From contig NZ_CP108414.1 of NCBI RefSeq assembly GCF_035978755.1, positions 4,650,001 through 4,714,000 of the forward strand: a stretch of DNA of 64,000 nucleotides, given 5' to 3'. Under the pieces are notes generated by a model, which did not search any database, had not been told where the DNA came from, and was given only the letters and a program-made list of their open reading frames with translations. Source of the stretch: Streptomyces sp. NBC_01298. GTDB lineage: Bacteria > Actinomycetota > Actinomycetes > Streptomycetales > Streptomycetaceae. Each line of letters opens with the position of its first letter. Position 1 is the stretch's first letter. Positions 1 to 8,343 of this stretch are shown here, piece by piece. The position numbers and the translations under genes are program-made.

Positions 1-540
1 TTCGACCCCCCGGACGACACCGCGGAGTCGCTGCGCACCACGCTCCTGGAGCCGATGGCCCGCTGGACCGCCGACGACCTGGCGGCCCTGGACGGCTTCG
101 CCGCGCGGTGGGAGCACGAAGGCCTGAGCGGGCCGATGGCCCGCGCGCTGCACGTCCTGGTCCTGGGCGAGCTGCAGCCCGCGCTGTTCCTGACCTCCCT
201 GTCGGTCCAGGACACGGCACCGGCCGTCGCGGGCGCCGCGAAATCGGCGGCCGCCGCGGCCCAGCGCCTGGGCATGGCGCTGCTGGGCGCCCACCGGTTC
301 GCCGGCGAGCAGGCAACGGACACCTCGTTCTACGAGCCGGTGCTGCCCGCCTTCGGCTCCGTCCGAACCGCCCTCGCCCGCCTCGTGACCACCGCCCACG
401 CCGAACTGGGGATCATCCAGGCTCCGTCGGGCCGGCCTGACGACCGCCTGTGGCACCGCGTCGAGCGGATGCGCGACTGGTGCTTCGCCGAGGCAGTGGC
501 CCCGCCCACCACCGCGACCTCCGAGGGAGACAACCGATGA
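1..540 (+). CDS. C-terminal part of an unrecognised protein at the left edge of the biosynthetic cluster
   Basis: The reading frame is open from base 1, so the true start lies outside the window; about 179 codons are visible. The product is Ala-rich and looks helical, with hydrophobic stretches around LHVLVLGELQPALFL. I see no catalytic motif or membrane segment I can assign and do not recognise the family. Its stop codon overlaps the ATG of the aminotransferase (ATGA at 537-540), so the two are translationally coupled and probably belong to the same pathway. Codon use matches its neighbours. Confidence 0.75.
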   Translation, partial: FDPPDDTAESLRTTLLEPMARWTADDLAALDGFAARWEHEGLSGPMARALHVLVLGELQPALFLTSLSVQDTAPAVAGAAKSAAAAAQRLGMALLGAHRFAGEQATDTSFYEPVLPAFGSVRTALARLVTTAHAELGIIQAPSGRPDDRLWHRVERMRDWCFAEAVAPPTTATSEGDNR

Positions 541-1781
541 GCGACACCGCTCCTCCGCTCAAGCTGAGCGGATCGAAGGACCTGCTGGCGCGGGCCGCCC
601 GGGTCGACGCCACGCTGGCGTACTCCGGCTACGTCCTGCAGCGCGACCGGCTCGTGGACGGCGAGTACCCCGTCTTCGCCGAGCGCGCCGCCGGCGCGTA
701 CGTGTGGGACGTCGACGGCAACAAGTACCTCGACTTCATCCTCGCCTACGGCACGATCATCCTCGGCCACGCCGACCCGGTGGTCTCCGAGGCCGTCGGC
801 AAGGAGATACGGGAGGGGTTCGCCGTCACCCTGCGCAAGCGGGTGCAGGTCGAGCTCGCCGAGCTGCTCACCTCCGTCATACCGGGCGCCGAGAGAGTGT
901 TCCTGCTCAAGAGCGGGTCGGACGCGACCAGCGCGGCGGTCCGGGTCAGCCGGGCGCACACCGGTCGGCAACGCGTGGTCCGGTGGGGCTACAACGGCTG
1001 GCACGATTGGTGCGCCAACCGTCCGGGCGGGGTCCCGGAAGAAGCGCAGCAGGTCGTCAGCACCTTCACCTACAACGACCTGGACAGCCTGAGGGCGGAG
1101 TTCGAAGCCCACCCGGGCGAGATCGCCTGCCTCCTGATGATGCCGTTCGAGGTGGAACCGCCGGCCGAGGGCTTCCTGCGGGCCGCCGCCGACCTCGCGC
1201 ACGAGCACGGGGCACTGTTCGTCCTGGACGAGATGCGCTCCGGCTTCCGGATGAGCCTGGGCGGCGCACAGGAGAAGTACGGCGTCACGGCCGATCTCGT
1301 CACCTTCAGCAAGGCCATGGCGAACGGCTACCCGATCTCCGCGCTGGTCGGTACCGAGCGGGTCATGCGCACCGTCGGCGAGGTCCACATCGGCTCCACC
1401 TTCCACGTCAACGGCGCCGAGATGGCCGCGGCCGTCGCCACCATCACCCAACTGCGCGACACGACCCTCCTCAAGCACGTGGAAGTCCTCGGCGAGCAGT
1501 TCCAGGACGGGCTGCGCGCCCAGGTCGCGGCCTCCGTGCTCGACGCGGAGGTGGTGGGCGTACCGCAAATGCCGTTCCTGCGCTTCACCCACCCCGATGA
1601 CGCTGTGCGCGCCCGCATCCAGGACGCCTTCTACACGGAGACCGTGCGCCGCGGCGTACTGCTCCACCCCAACCACCACTGGTACGTGTGCGGAGCCATG
1701 ACCGAGGAGGACATCAGGAAGGCCCTCGACGCCACGGCGGCCGGCTTCCGGGCGGCGGAGGCCGCCGTGCGCCGTGGCTGA
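537..1781 (+). CDS. Class III PLP-dependent aminotransferase (glutamate-1-semialdehyde aminomutase-like)
   Basis: A 414-residue fold-type I PLP enzyme. SGSDAT (126-131) is the phosphate-binding turn, DEMRSGFR (231-238) carries the cofactor-ring Asp, and Lys259 in TFSKAMANGYP is the Schiff-base lysine. The N-terminal GAYVWDVDGNKYLDF block is typical of the glutamate-1-semialdehyde aminomutase/omega-aminotransferase branch. Family members move an amino group onto an aldehyde or ketone, or between adjacent carbons. Because it is followed without a gap by ACP-ketosynthase genes, I infer that it aminates an acyl-chain or sugar carbonyl in the pathway rather than making tetrapyrroles. The ATG at 537 overlaps the preceding stop. 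Confidence 0.9.
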   Translation: MSDTAPPLKLSGSKDLLARAARVDATLAYSGYVLQRDRLVDGEYPVFAERAAGAYVWDVDGNKYLDFILAYGTIILGHADPVVSEAVGKEIREGFAVTLRKRVQVELAELLTSVIPGAERVFLLKSGSDATSAAVRVSRAHTGRQRVVRWGYNGWHDWCANRPGGVPEEAQQVVSTFTYNDLDSLRAEFEAHPGEIACLLMMPFEVEPPAEGFLRAAADLAHEHGALFVLDEMRSGFRMSLGGAQEKYGVTADLVTFSKAMANGYPISALVGTERVMRTVGEVHIGSTFHVNGAEMAAAVATITQLRDTTLLKHVEVLGEQFQDGLRAQVAASVLDAEVVGVPQMPFLRFTHPDDAVRARIQDAFYTETVRRGVLLHPNHHWYVCGAMTEEDIRKALDATAAGFRAAEAAVRRG

Positions 1782-3195
1782 CACCACGGCACTGGTCCGG
1801 GCGGCGCTGGCCACCCGGACCGTGCCCGCGGACGTGGACAGGCTCAGCGACGAGGAGCCGCTGAAGAGCCTGGGACTGGATTCGGTGGCGCTGATCGCGC
1901 TCACCGCCGAACTCCAGCAGAAGACCGGCGTGGCGATCGACGACGAGGTGCTCTTCGCCCCGGACGTCTCCGTCGCCGCGCTCGCGCGGGCCGTCGCCGA
2001 GGCGGTCGGCTCGACCGCCGGCGAGGCAGACCCCGCCCCGTACGACCCGGTCCCGGACGGGACGGCGGCCGTCGAGGTCGCCGGACTCGGCGTCGTCGGA
2101 CCCACGGGCCACGGTGTCGGCGAGCTGTGGCAGTCGCTGCTGGCGGGCCGCGCCCACCGGGTGCCGGTGCCCTACGGACCGGCGAAGGGCCACCGGGTCG
2201 GGGTGGTACCCGGCTCGTGGGACGAGGAGATCACCTCGCCCGACCGGCTGTTCACCCTGCTGTACGCCGCCGCCGAGGAAGCCCTCGGCGATGCCCAGGT
2301 CCAGGACCGCACCCGGGTCCACCTGGTGGTCGGCACCACCGACACCGGGGGCAACGCACTGGCCAACGCCCTGGAAGCGGGGCCGCCCCCCACGGGTTCG
2401 GCCTTCGTGGGCACTCTGGCCCGCCGGGCCGCGGCCGCCCTCGGACTCGGCGGCTCGGCCACCGTCATCGGCAGCGCCTCGGCCTCCGGTGCGGTGGCGC
2501 TGGGACACGCGTGGGACCTGTTGCGCGCCGGTGAGGCCGACGAGGTCCTGGTGGTCGGTGTCGACACCGTCTCCGAGTCGGGCTTCCACGGTCTGGCCGC
2601 CCTGCGCACGCTCAGTCCGCACGGCTGTCGTCCCTTCAGCTCCGAACGGCGCGGCATCGCCGTCTCGGAAGCGGCCGGCGCCCTGCTCCTGCGCCGGACC
2701 GGTACGGGCGCGGGCCGCCCGGTGCGCGGCCGGCTGGTGGGCTACGGTGCGTCGAGCCTGACCACGCACCTGGCCGCTCCCGAGGCACGTGGCATCGAAG
2801 TGGCGGTGCTCCGGGCGATCGCCGACGCCGGCATCGACGCCGCACAGGTGTCGTTCGTCAACATGCACGGCCCCGGCACCAAACTCGGTGACGTGGCCGA
2901 GGTCACCGCTCTGCGCGCCGTCTTCGGGGACCGGCTGTCCCGGCTGCCGCTGAACAGCTCCAAGGGCGTGCTGTGGCACTGCCAGGGAGCCGCCGGGATC
3001 ATCGAGTCGCAGGTGTGCCTGCTGTCGCTGGCGCATGGCACGCTCACCCCGACCATCGGCGCGGAGCCCGTCGACGACGTGTTCGCCGACCTCGACATCG
3101 TCCGCGAACCGCGCGAGTTCCCGGCCCGGTACGCGCTGTCCGTCTCCTGCGGTCTGGGCGGCGTCAACACTGCACTCGTATGGGAGCGAGCATGA
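1774..3195 (+). CDS. Acyl carrier protein fused to a ketosynthase-like domain, nucleophile Cys replaced by Ser
   Basis: A 473-residue fusion. Residues 1-80 form an acyl carrier protein with attachment Ser37 in LGLDS. Residues 100-473 form a beta-ketoacyl synthase fold. His365 (NMHGPGTKLGD), Lys397 and His402 (WHCQGAAG) are kept, but the nucleophile position reads GSASASG with Ser236 where active enzymes have Cys. A Ser variant should not condense in the usual way; it could act as a chain-length-factor-like partner, decarboxylase or acyltransferase. It starts at GTG 1774, 8 nt inside the aminotransferase gene, and its stop overlaps the next start. Confidence 0.88.
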   Translation: MADTTALVRAALATRTVPADVDRLSDEEPLKSLGLDSVALIALTAELQQKTGVAIDDEVLFAPDVSVAALARAVAEAVGSTAGEADPAPYDPVPDGTAAVEVAGLGVVGPTGHGVGELWQSLLAGRAHRVPVPYGPAKGHRVGVVPGSWDEEITSPDRLFTLLYAAAEEALGDAQVQDRTRVHLVVGTTDTGGNALANALEAGPPPTGSAFVGTLARRAAAALGLGGSATVIGSASASGAVALGHAWDLLRAGEADEVLVVGVDTVSESGFHGLAALRTLSPHGCRPFSSERRGIAVSEAAGALLLRRTGTGAGRPVRGRLVGYGASSLTTHLAAPEARGIEVAVLRAIADAGIDAAQVSFVNMHGPGTKLGDVAEVTALRAVFGDRLSRLPLNSSKGVLWHCQGAAGIIESQVCLLSLAHGTLTPTIGAEPVDDVFADLDIVREPREFPARYALSVSCGLGGVNTALVWERA

Positions 3196-4007
3196 CCGTC
3201 ATCAGCCCGGTACGCACCGCCCGGGTCGCCGGGAGCGCCACCGCCGAATTCGACCTCGCCCCGCACTGGCGCGAGCGCGGCCGGGGCCGGGTGGGCTGGG
3301 AGCACGCCCCTGCCCTCACCAAGGAACTGTCCGGGCTGTTCACCGCCACGATCGCACGGGCCGTGCAGCACGCCGGCGGCCTCGCGGACCCCGCCCAGAC
3401 CGAGATCGTGGCAGCCACCTGGTACGGCACCTCGCACGTGGCCGAGGTGATGCACGAGCAGCTGCGCGAGGCGGGCCCCAAGTGGCTCGATCCCGAGCAG
3501 TTCCTCTTCTACTCGCCGCACTCGCCGGTGTCGGCCGCCGCACTGGCGCTGGGGCTCGGCGGGGCGGGATCCACCCTCATGGGCCCGGACGCGGAACTTC
3601 AGGCGCTGACCCACGCGATGCGGCGGATCCGCACCGGCCGTGCCGCGGAGGTGATCGTCGCGGAGTACGAGGCGCTGACCCCGTTCGCCGCCGTGACGTG
3701 CGGCGACGGTCCGGAGCTGCCGGACGGCGAGACCCTGCCGAGGGGCCGGGCCACGGCGCTGGTGCTCCGCCCGGGCGGCCCCGCTTCCTCCGGCCAGGAG
3801 GAAACCGCGGGCCGGACGCGTGCGTTCGGCGACGTCCATCGCCACGTGGACGCGGCCGAGGTGGAACGGCTGGCCCGCCGGCACGCCGTCGACATCCTGT
3901 ACGCGGCACCGGGACTGCTGCGGACCCTCGCCGGGGCGGACGAGCCGGTCCTCGTGGTCTCCCGCCCCGGCGAGGACGGACGCCGTGACGCGGTGGTGGT
4001 GCTGTGA
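3192..4007 (+). CDS. Short ketosynthase-like protein without catalytic Cys (possible chain-length-factor-like partner)
   Basis: A 271-residue protein resembling the N-terminal half of a thiolase-fold ketosynthase. The stretches FYSPHSPVSAAALALGLGG and MRRIRTGRAAEVIVAEYEALTP match the usual strand-helix pattern around the nucleophile elbow, but the elbow reads STLMGPDAELQ with no Cys, and the C-terminal His-containing half is absent. It is therefore non-catalytic as a synthase. Placement directly after the ACP-KS fusion (ATGA overlap at 3192) suggests a heterodimer analogous to KS/chain-length-factor pairs. That pairing is inference. Confidence 0.72.
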   Translation: MTVISPVRTARVAGSATAEFDLAPHWRERGRGRVGWEHAPALTKELSGLFTATIARAVQHAGGLADPAQTEIVAATWYGTSHVAEVMHEQLREAGPKWLDPEQFLFYSPHSPVSAAALALGLGGAGSTLMGPDAELQALTHAMRRIRTGRAAEVIVAEYEALTPFAAVTCGDGPELPDGETLPRGRATALVLRPGGPASSGQEETAGRTRAFGDVHRHVDAAEVERLARRHAVDILYAAPGLLRTLAGADEPVLVVSRPGEDGRRDAVVVL

Positions 4008-5317
4008 ACCCCACCGCCGAGCTGATCGCACGGATCGAGGACCTGGCCGCCGCCGCCCCCGATCGCCCGGCAGTGGTGTCGGCGGGATCCTCCGTCACGT
4101 ACGCCGAACTGGCCCGGCGCGCCCGGCGACAGGCGGAGCGATGGCGGACGGAAGGCGGCTCCGGCCGTCAGGACCTGGTGGCCGACGAACCGGTGACGGT
4201 GGCCGTGGCCCTCGTGGCCGCCGCCATCTGCGGTGTGGGCCTGCTGCTGCTCGACGCGGAGGGCCGCCCCGCGGAGCACGAGCGGGCCCGCGCCCTCTTC
4301 CGGGGCGCGCCACCGACCGCCACGCCCGGCCTCGGGCTGACCACGTCCGGGGTGGACGGGCCGCCCAAGTGCGTCGAGCGTCCCTGGACGGCGGTCGCGG
4401 CCAACTCCGCCGCCTTCGCCGCCGCCCTGGGCCTGCGCGAGGGCGAGACCGTTCTGTGCACCACGCCGCCGCACCACAGCTACGCCGTGTGCGGCGGCAT
4501 CGTCACGGCCTTGACGGCCGGGGCCACCTACCTGAGCGTGCCCCGGCGCACCGGGCCGCGGGCGCTCGCGGCAGCCGTGGAAACCCACCGGGTGGACGTC
4601 CTGCTCTCCGTACCGCTGCTCTACCAGTGGTACTCGGCCGGGCTACCGGCGCGCCACACCCCGCGCCTGTGCGTGTCGGCGGGGTCCCCGCTCACACCCG
4701 GCCACCGGTCGGCATGGGAGCGCGGCGTCGGCTGGCGGCTCGTCGAGCACTTCGGGACGTCCGAGTACGGGATGCTCACCGTCGACACCACGGGCCGCCC
4801 GGGCTCGGTCGGACCGGCGGTGGACGGCGTCCGCATCTCCGTGGAACCGGTCCGGCACGGCGTCGCCGACGGCGACGAGGTCGTCGTGACGGTGTCCGGT
4901 GCCCCCGCCCGGCTCCTCCACGCCGACGGGCGGGCCGAGCTCCTGGACGGCCCGCGCCGCACCGGCGACCTGGGCACCCTGGACCCGGCCGGACACCTTT
5001 CCCTGCTCGGACGGGTGGGCGGCGTCATCAACGTCGCCGGGAACAAGGTCTCCGCCACCGAAGTGGAGGCCGTGGTACGCGCTCATCCAACCGTCCGCGA
5101 ATGCGCCCTGGTCGGTGACTCCTCGGTGCCGGGCGCCACGCGCCTCTGCCTGTTCGTGGAGGTCGACGGGGTCCTCGACCGCCAGGCACTACAGCAGCGC
5201 CTGGCGGTGACGCTGGCGCCGTACAAGGTCCCGCAGGCCGTGTACGAGGTGGAGGCACTGCCGCGCAGTGCGGCCGGCAAGGTGCTCCGCTCGGAACTGC
5301 TGCGCCTGGTGCGCTGA
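4004..5317 (+). CDS. ANL-superfamily AMP-dependent acyl-CoA/ACP ligase
   Basis: A 437-residue adenylate-forming enzyme, shorter than typical 500-residue ligases. Core motifs are present: a degenerate P-loop TTSGVDGPPK, FGTSE, TGDLG, the hinge GRVGGVINVAGNKVS, and the C-terminal catalytic Lys426 in PRSAAGK. It should activate a carboxylate with ATP and pass it to a thiol, most simply the ACP domain encoded two genes upstream, supplying the starter unit. GTG 4004 overlaps the previous stop. The gene ends before a bidirectional terminator. Substrate cannot be read from the sequence. Confidence 0.88.
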   Translation: MNPTAELIARIEDLAAAAPDRPAVVSAGSSVTYAELARRARRQAERWRTEGGSGRQDLVADEPVTVAVALVAAAICGVGLLLLDAEGRPAEHERARALFRGAPPTATPGLGLTTSGVDGPPKCVERPWTAVAANSAAFAAALGLREGETVLCTTPPHHSYAVCGGIVTALTAGATYLSVPRRTGPRALAAAVETHRVDVLLSVPLLYQWYSAGLPARHTPRLCVSAGSPLTPGHRSAWERGVGWRLVEHFGTSEYGMLTVDTTGRPGSVGPAVDGVRISVEPVRHGVADGDEVVVTVSGAPARLLHADGRAELLDGPRRTGDLGTLDPAGHLSLLGRVGGVINVAGNKVSATEVEAVVRAHPTVRECALVGDSSVPGATRLCLFVEVDGVLDRQALQQRLAVTLAPYKVPQAVYEVEALPRSAAGKVLRSELLRLVR

Positions 5318-5342
5318 CCGCGGGGCGGGCGGCGGTACGCAC

Positions 5343-5381
5343 ACGAGAGCGGGTGACCCGGTCGGGGTCACCCGCTCTCGT
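5343..5381. terminator. Bidirectional terminator between convergent cluster operons
   Basis: Perfect 17-bp inverted repeat (5343-5359 and 5365-5381) with a 5-nt loop, GC-rich, lying between the stop of the rightward AMP-ligase gene and the stop of the leftward glycosyltransferase gene. Confidence 0.85.
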
Positions 5382-5408
5382 CGTCGTGGCCCCCGTGGGG
5401 GCGGGACG

Positions 5409-6674
5409 TCAGCGCAGGACGGAGGCGAAGATCTCCGACAGGTCGCCGGCGGCCCGGTCCCGGGCCAGTGCCTCCCGGGCGTACCCGGCACGCTCGGCGA
5501 ATCCGCCGTCACCCAGCACCTCGTCCACGGTGCGGGCGATGTCCGCGGCCGGGACGACCGGATCGAAGGTGCGGCCTCCGTGCCGGTTGACGTAGGTGAG
5601 GGTGCCGTCCGCGGCATCGACCTCCGTGGTGCGGGCGACCAGTCCGGCGCCGTGCTGCTCGACGAAGTACCGGCCGTTCGCCTCCTGCTCGGACATGAAC
5701 GGCAGCACGACCTGAGGCTTGCCCTGTTCGAGGGAGGCCAGCACGGTGGAGTAGCCGCCGTGGCTGAGGACGAGGTCGGCCCAGCCGATCGGTCCGGTGA
5801 TCCCGGTGAACCCGCCGACCTGGACGTTGCGGTGTTCCCGCACCCAGTCGGCAGCCGCGAAGCCCGCCGACAGGAAGACCGTGAAGTCCGGCCGGTCCAG
5901 GGCCGTCAGCACCTCACGAAGCGCCCGCTCGGTGACCATGCCACCGCTTCCGATGGTGACGTAGACGTGGTGGGTTCCCGCCTTCCGCTCGGGCCGGAAC
6001 GGGGGGCCCGGCGGGTCCCAGTAGAGCGGGCCCACGAAGACGGCCTCGCTCCGTCCGTCGGGCGCGCGGGGGGCCGGCTCCACCTCAGGCGAGCTCGGCA
6101 CGACCGTCCGGTCGCCCCAGAGCAGGTCCCGTACGTGGCTGACGGGCGCGAGGCCGTGCTCCGAGGCGAGTTCGCCAATGGCTTCCATCGCGTCCGGGTG
6201 CGGCAGCATCTTCTTCGGGTCGGCGGTGTTCCACGGCATCCAGGGGTGCGGGGTGTCGTAGAGGAAGTCCGTGTCGGCCAGCGAGACGACCGGCAGGCCG
6301 CGCAGACGGGCGGCGAGTACCGCGGTGGGCTGCATGTCGGTGACGACGATGTGCGGACGGTAGGCGTCGATGGCGGCGAGGTCGCGGGCCAGATCATCGG
6401 CCAGGACGCTCTTGCGGTAGTAACGGGCGGTGACCGCGAAGACGCGCTCGACGTCGGTGAACGGCAGGAAGGCCGGAACCTTCTGCGGCGGGCCCCCGGG
6501 TGACGGCGTGCCCACCACGGAATAGCCGGCCTCGGCCACCATCCGGGTCACCGCCGAGGGCCCGAAGGCACAGGAGAAGCGCTCATCGAGCCGGTCGGCG
6601 GCGGCCAGTCCGCGGCCGGTGTACCCGGCGCCGCCGCCGGCGGACCAGGGGAAGAACAGCGTACGGATCGTCAT
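5409..6674 (-). CDS. GT1/GT28-type (MGT-like) glycosyltransferase
   Basis: A 421-residue GT-B glycosyltransferase. The C-terminal nucleotide-sugar site shows SHGGYSTVLASLEQGKPQ followed by PFMSEQEANGRYFVEQHGAG, the pattern of macrolide and other natural-product glycosyltransferases. The N-terminus (TLFFPWSAGGGAGYTGRGLA) is the acceptor-side glycine loop. ATG 6674 overlaps the FabD-like stop (6671-6673). It is the last gene of a leftward operon whose upstream members include nucleotide-sugar enzymes, so a sugar made in the cluster is the likely donor. Confidence 0.88.
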   Translation of the reverse strand: MTIRTLFFPWSAGGGAGYTGRGLAAADRLDERFSCAFGPSAVTRMVAEAGYSVVGTPSPGGPPQKVPAFLPFTDVERVFAVTARYYRKSVLADDLARDLAAIDAYRPHIVVTDMQPTAVLAARLRGLPVVSLADTDFLYDTPHPWMPWNTADPKKMLPHPDAMEAIGELASEHGLAPVSHVRDLLWGDRTVVPSSPEVEPAPRAPDGRSEAVFVGPLYWDPPGPPFRPERKAGTHHVYVTIGSGGMVTERALREVLTALDRPDFTVFLSAGFAAADWVREHRNVQVGGFTGITGPIGWADLVLSHGGYSTVLASLEQGKPQVVLPFMSEQEANGRYFVEQHGAGLVARTTEVDAADGTLTYVNRHGGRTFDPVVPAADIARTVDEVLGDGGFAERAGYAREALARDRAAGDLSEIFASVLR

Positions 6675-7606
6675 GTCAGCAGAGCCTCCGGCCCTTGGGT
6701 CTTGTCGTTCGCGAGGACCTGGCCGTCGGGCAGGTCGCGGCGCAGCACCTTGCCGAGGGTCCGGCCGGGGCCGACGTCGAGCAGATGGCGCACCCCTGCC
6801 GAGCGGAGCGCGTGGACGCCGTCCCACCACAGGACCGGCCGGGTCATGTGGACGAGCAGGTCCGCCCTGATCTCGGCAGGGTCGCGGGTCAGGGTGCCCG
6901 TGGTGTTCAGCACCACGGGGACGGTGGGCTCCGCCAGGTGCAGCCGGCCGATCTCCCGTGCGAACTCCGCTTCGGCCTCGGCCATCAGGGCGGAGTGGGC
7001 GGCGATTCCAATGGCCAGCGGCACGACCCGTTCAGCGCCCGCGCGCCCGGCCTCCTCCAGGGTCCACGCCAGAGCGTCCCGCTCGCCGGAGACGACGATC
7101 TGGTCGGGGCCGTTGACCGCGGCGACGGCAACCGCGCCCTTGGGACAGTCCGCAACGATCTGCCGGACCCGGTCGAGGCCGAGGCCGATCACGGAGGCCA
7201 TCGCACCCGGGTACCGGTGGGCGGCCGTGGACATGATCTCGCCGCGCCGGTGGACCAGGTCAACGGCGGTGTCAACGTCGAGCACGTCCGCCGCGACCAG
7301 GGCGGTGAAGTGGCCCAGGCTGTGCCCGGCCACGGCCGCCGGAGCGAGCTCGGCGCCCCGTTCGGCGAGGAACGCGCGCAGCGCGAACAGGCCTGCCAGC
7401 GACGCGGTCAGCACACAGGGCTGGGTCCAGTCGGTGCGGGCCTGGTCCTCCCGGGAGGTCCCGAAGCACAGGGTGCGCAGCGGCAGCCCCGTGCGTTCGC
7501 CGGCCCGGTCGAACAGCTCCCGGACCTCTTCGTGGTTCTCGTACCACCGCTGGGCCATGCCGGGGAACTGCGCCCCCTGGCCCGGGAACAGCAATGCGTA
7601 CGTCAC
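6671..7606 (-). CDS. ACP S-malonyltransferase (FabD-like)
   Basis: A 311-residue acyltransferase. FPGQGAQ at the N-terminus forms the oxyanion region, GHSLGHF carries the nucleophile Ser, an Arg in VHRRGEIM would bind the malonyl carboxylate, and the catalytic His is in GIAAHSALM. It should load malonyl units from CoA onto the cluster ACP. The GTG start at 7606 overlaps the stop of the reductase gene (GTGA), showing tight coupling. Being cluster-encoded, it is probably a dedicated copy and not the housekeeping FabD, which normally sits with fabH-acpP-fabF. Confidence 0.92.
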   Translation of the reverse strand: MTYALLFPGQGAQFPGMAQRWYENHEEVRELFDRAGERTGLPLRTLCFGTSREDQARTDWTQPCVLTASLAGLFALRAFLAERGAELAPAAVAGHSLGHFTALVAADVLDVDTAVDLVHRRGEIMSTAAHRYPGAMASVIGLGLDRVRQIVADCPKGAVAVAAVNGPDQIVVSGERDALAWTLEEAGRAGAERVVPLAIGIAAHSALMAEAEAEFAREIGRLHLAEPTVPVVLNTTGTLTRDPAEIRADLLVHMTRPVLWWDGVHALRSAGVRHLLDVGPGRTLGKVLRRDLPDGQVLANDKTQGPEALLT

Positions 7607-8343
7607 AGGCTCATCCCTCCGTCGACGGCCAGGACCTGGCCGGTCATGTAAGAGGCTCGGTCGGAGCAGAGGAAGGCGACCGCCGCCGCCACCTCTTGCG
7701 GCGTACCGGCCCGCCGCATCGGGGTCTGGGCGAGGATCGCCTCCCGAGCCCGGTCGCCGCCCGCCGCACTCATCTCGGACGGGACGTAGCCCGGGGCCAC
7801 CGCGTTGGCGGTGACCCCGAAGCGCGCGGTCTCGCGTGCGATGGTCTTGGTCAGCCCGATCAGGCCCGCCTTGGACGAGGCGTACGCCGCCTGGAACGGC
7901 CAGCCGGTGAGCCCGGCGACGGAGGTGGTGAACACGATCCGCCCCCAACCGCGACGCGTCATCTCCGGCAGCGTGCCGCGGGCCAGCAGCATCGCGGCGG
8001 TCAGGTTCACCGCGAGCGTGCGCTCCCAGTCCTCCAGGCGGATGCGGTGCGCGGCACCGGTACGCAGCACGGCCGCGTTGCTGACCAGGACGTCCGGGAG
8101 GCCGGTGGTCGTCTCCAGGGTGCGCAGGAGGTCGGTGACGGCCTCGGGGTCGCCCAGGTCGGCACGGACCGTCTCGACCCGGGCGGCGCCGGGCCGCAGT
8201 TCGCGTGCCAGTGCCTCAGCCGCCTCCATGTCGCGGTTGCAGTGCAGCACGAGCGTGGTGCCGGGGCCGCTCAGCGCGGCGGCAACGGCGCCGCCGATCG
8301 CGCCGGTGGCCCCGGTCACCAGTACCGTTCTCGTGGTCGTCAC
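7603..8343 (-). CDS. 3-oxoacyl-ACP reductase (FabG-like SDR)
   Basis: A 246-residue classical short-chain dehydrogenase/reductase: TGATGAIGG cofactor loop, Ser in TTSVAGL, YASSK catalytic Tyr-Lys pair, and the C-terminal PGYVPSEM and VLAVDGGMSL signatures typical of FabG. The expected reaction is NADPH reduction of a beta-keto group on the ACP. It starts at GTG 8343, overlapping the upstream glycosyltransferase-like stop at 8340. Reductase, malonyltransferase, ACP and KS-like proteins together indicate one or a few rounds of chain extension. Confidence 0.9.
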   Translation of the reverse strand: MTTTRTVLVTGATGAIGGAVAAALSGPGTTLVLHCNRDMEAAEALARELRPGAARVETVRADLGDPEAVTDLLRTLETTTGLPDVLVSNAAVLRTGAAHRIRLEDWERTLAVNLTAAMLLARGTLPEMTRRGWGRIVFTTSVAGLTGWPFQAAYASSKAGLIGLTKTIARETARFGVTANAVAPGYVPSEMSAAGGDRAREAILAQTPMRRAGTPQEVAAAVAFLCSDRASYMTGQVLAVDGGMSL

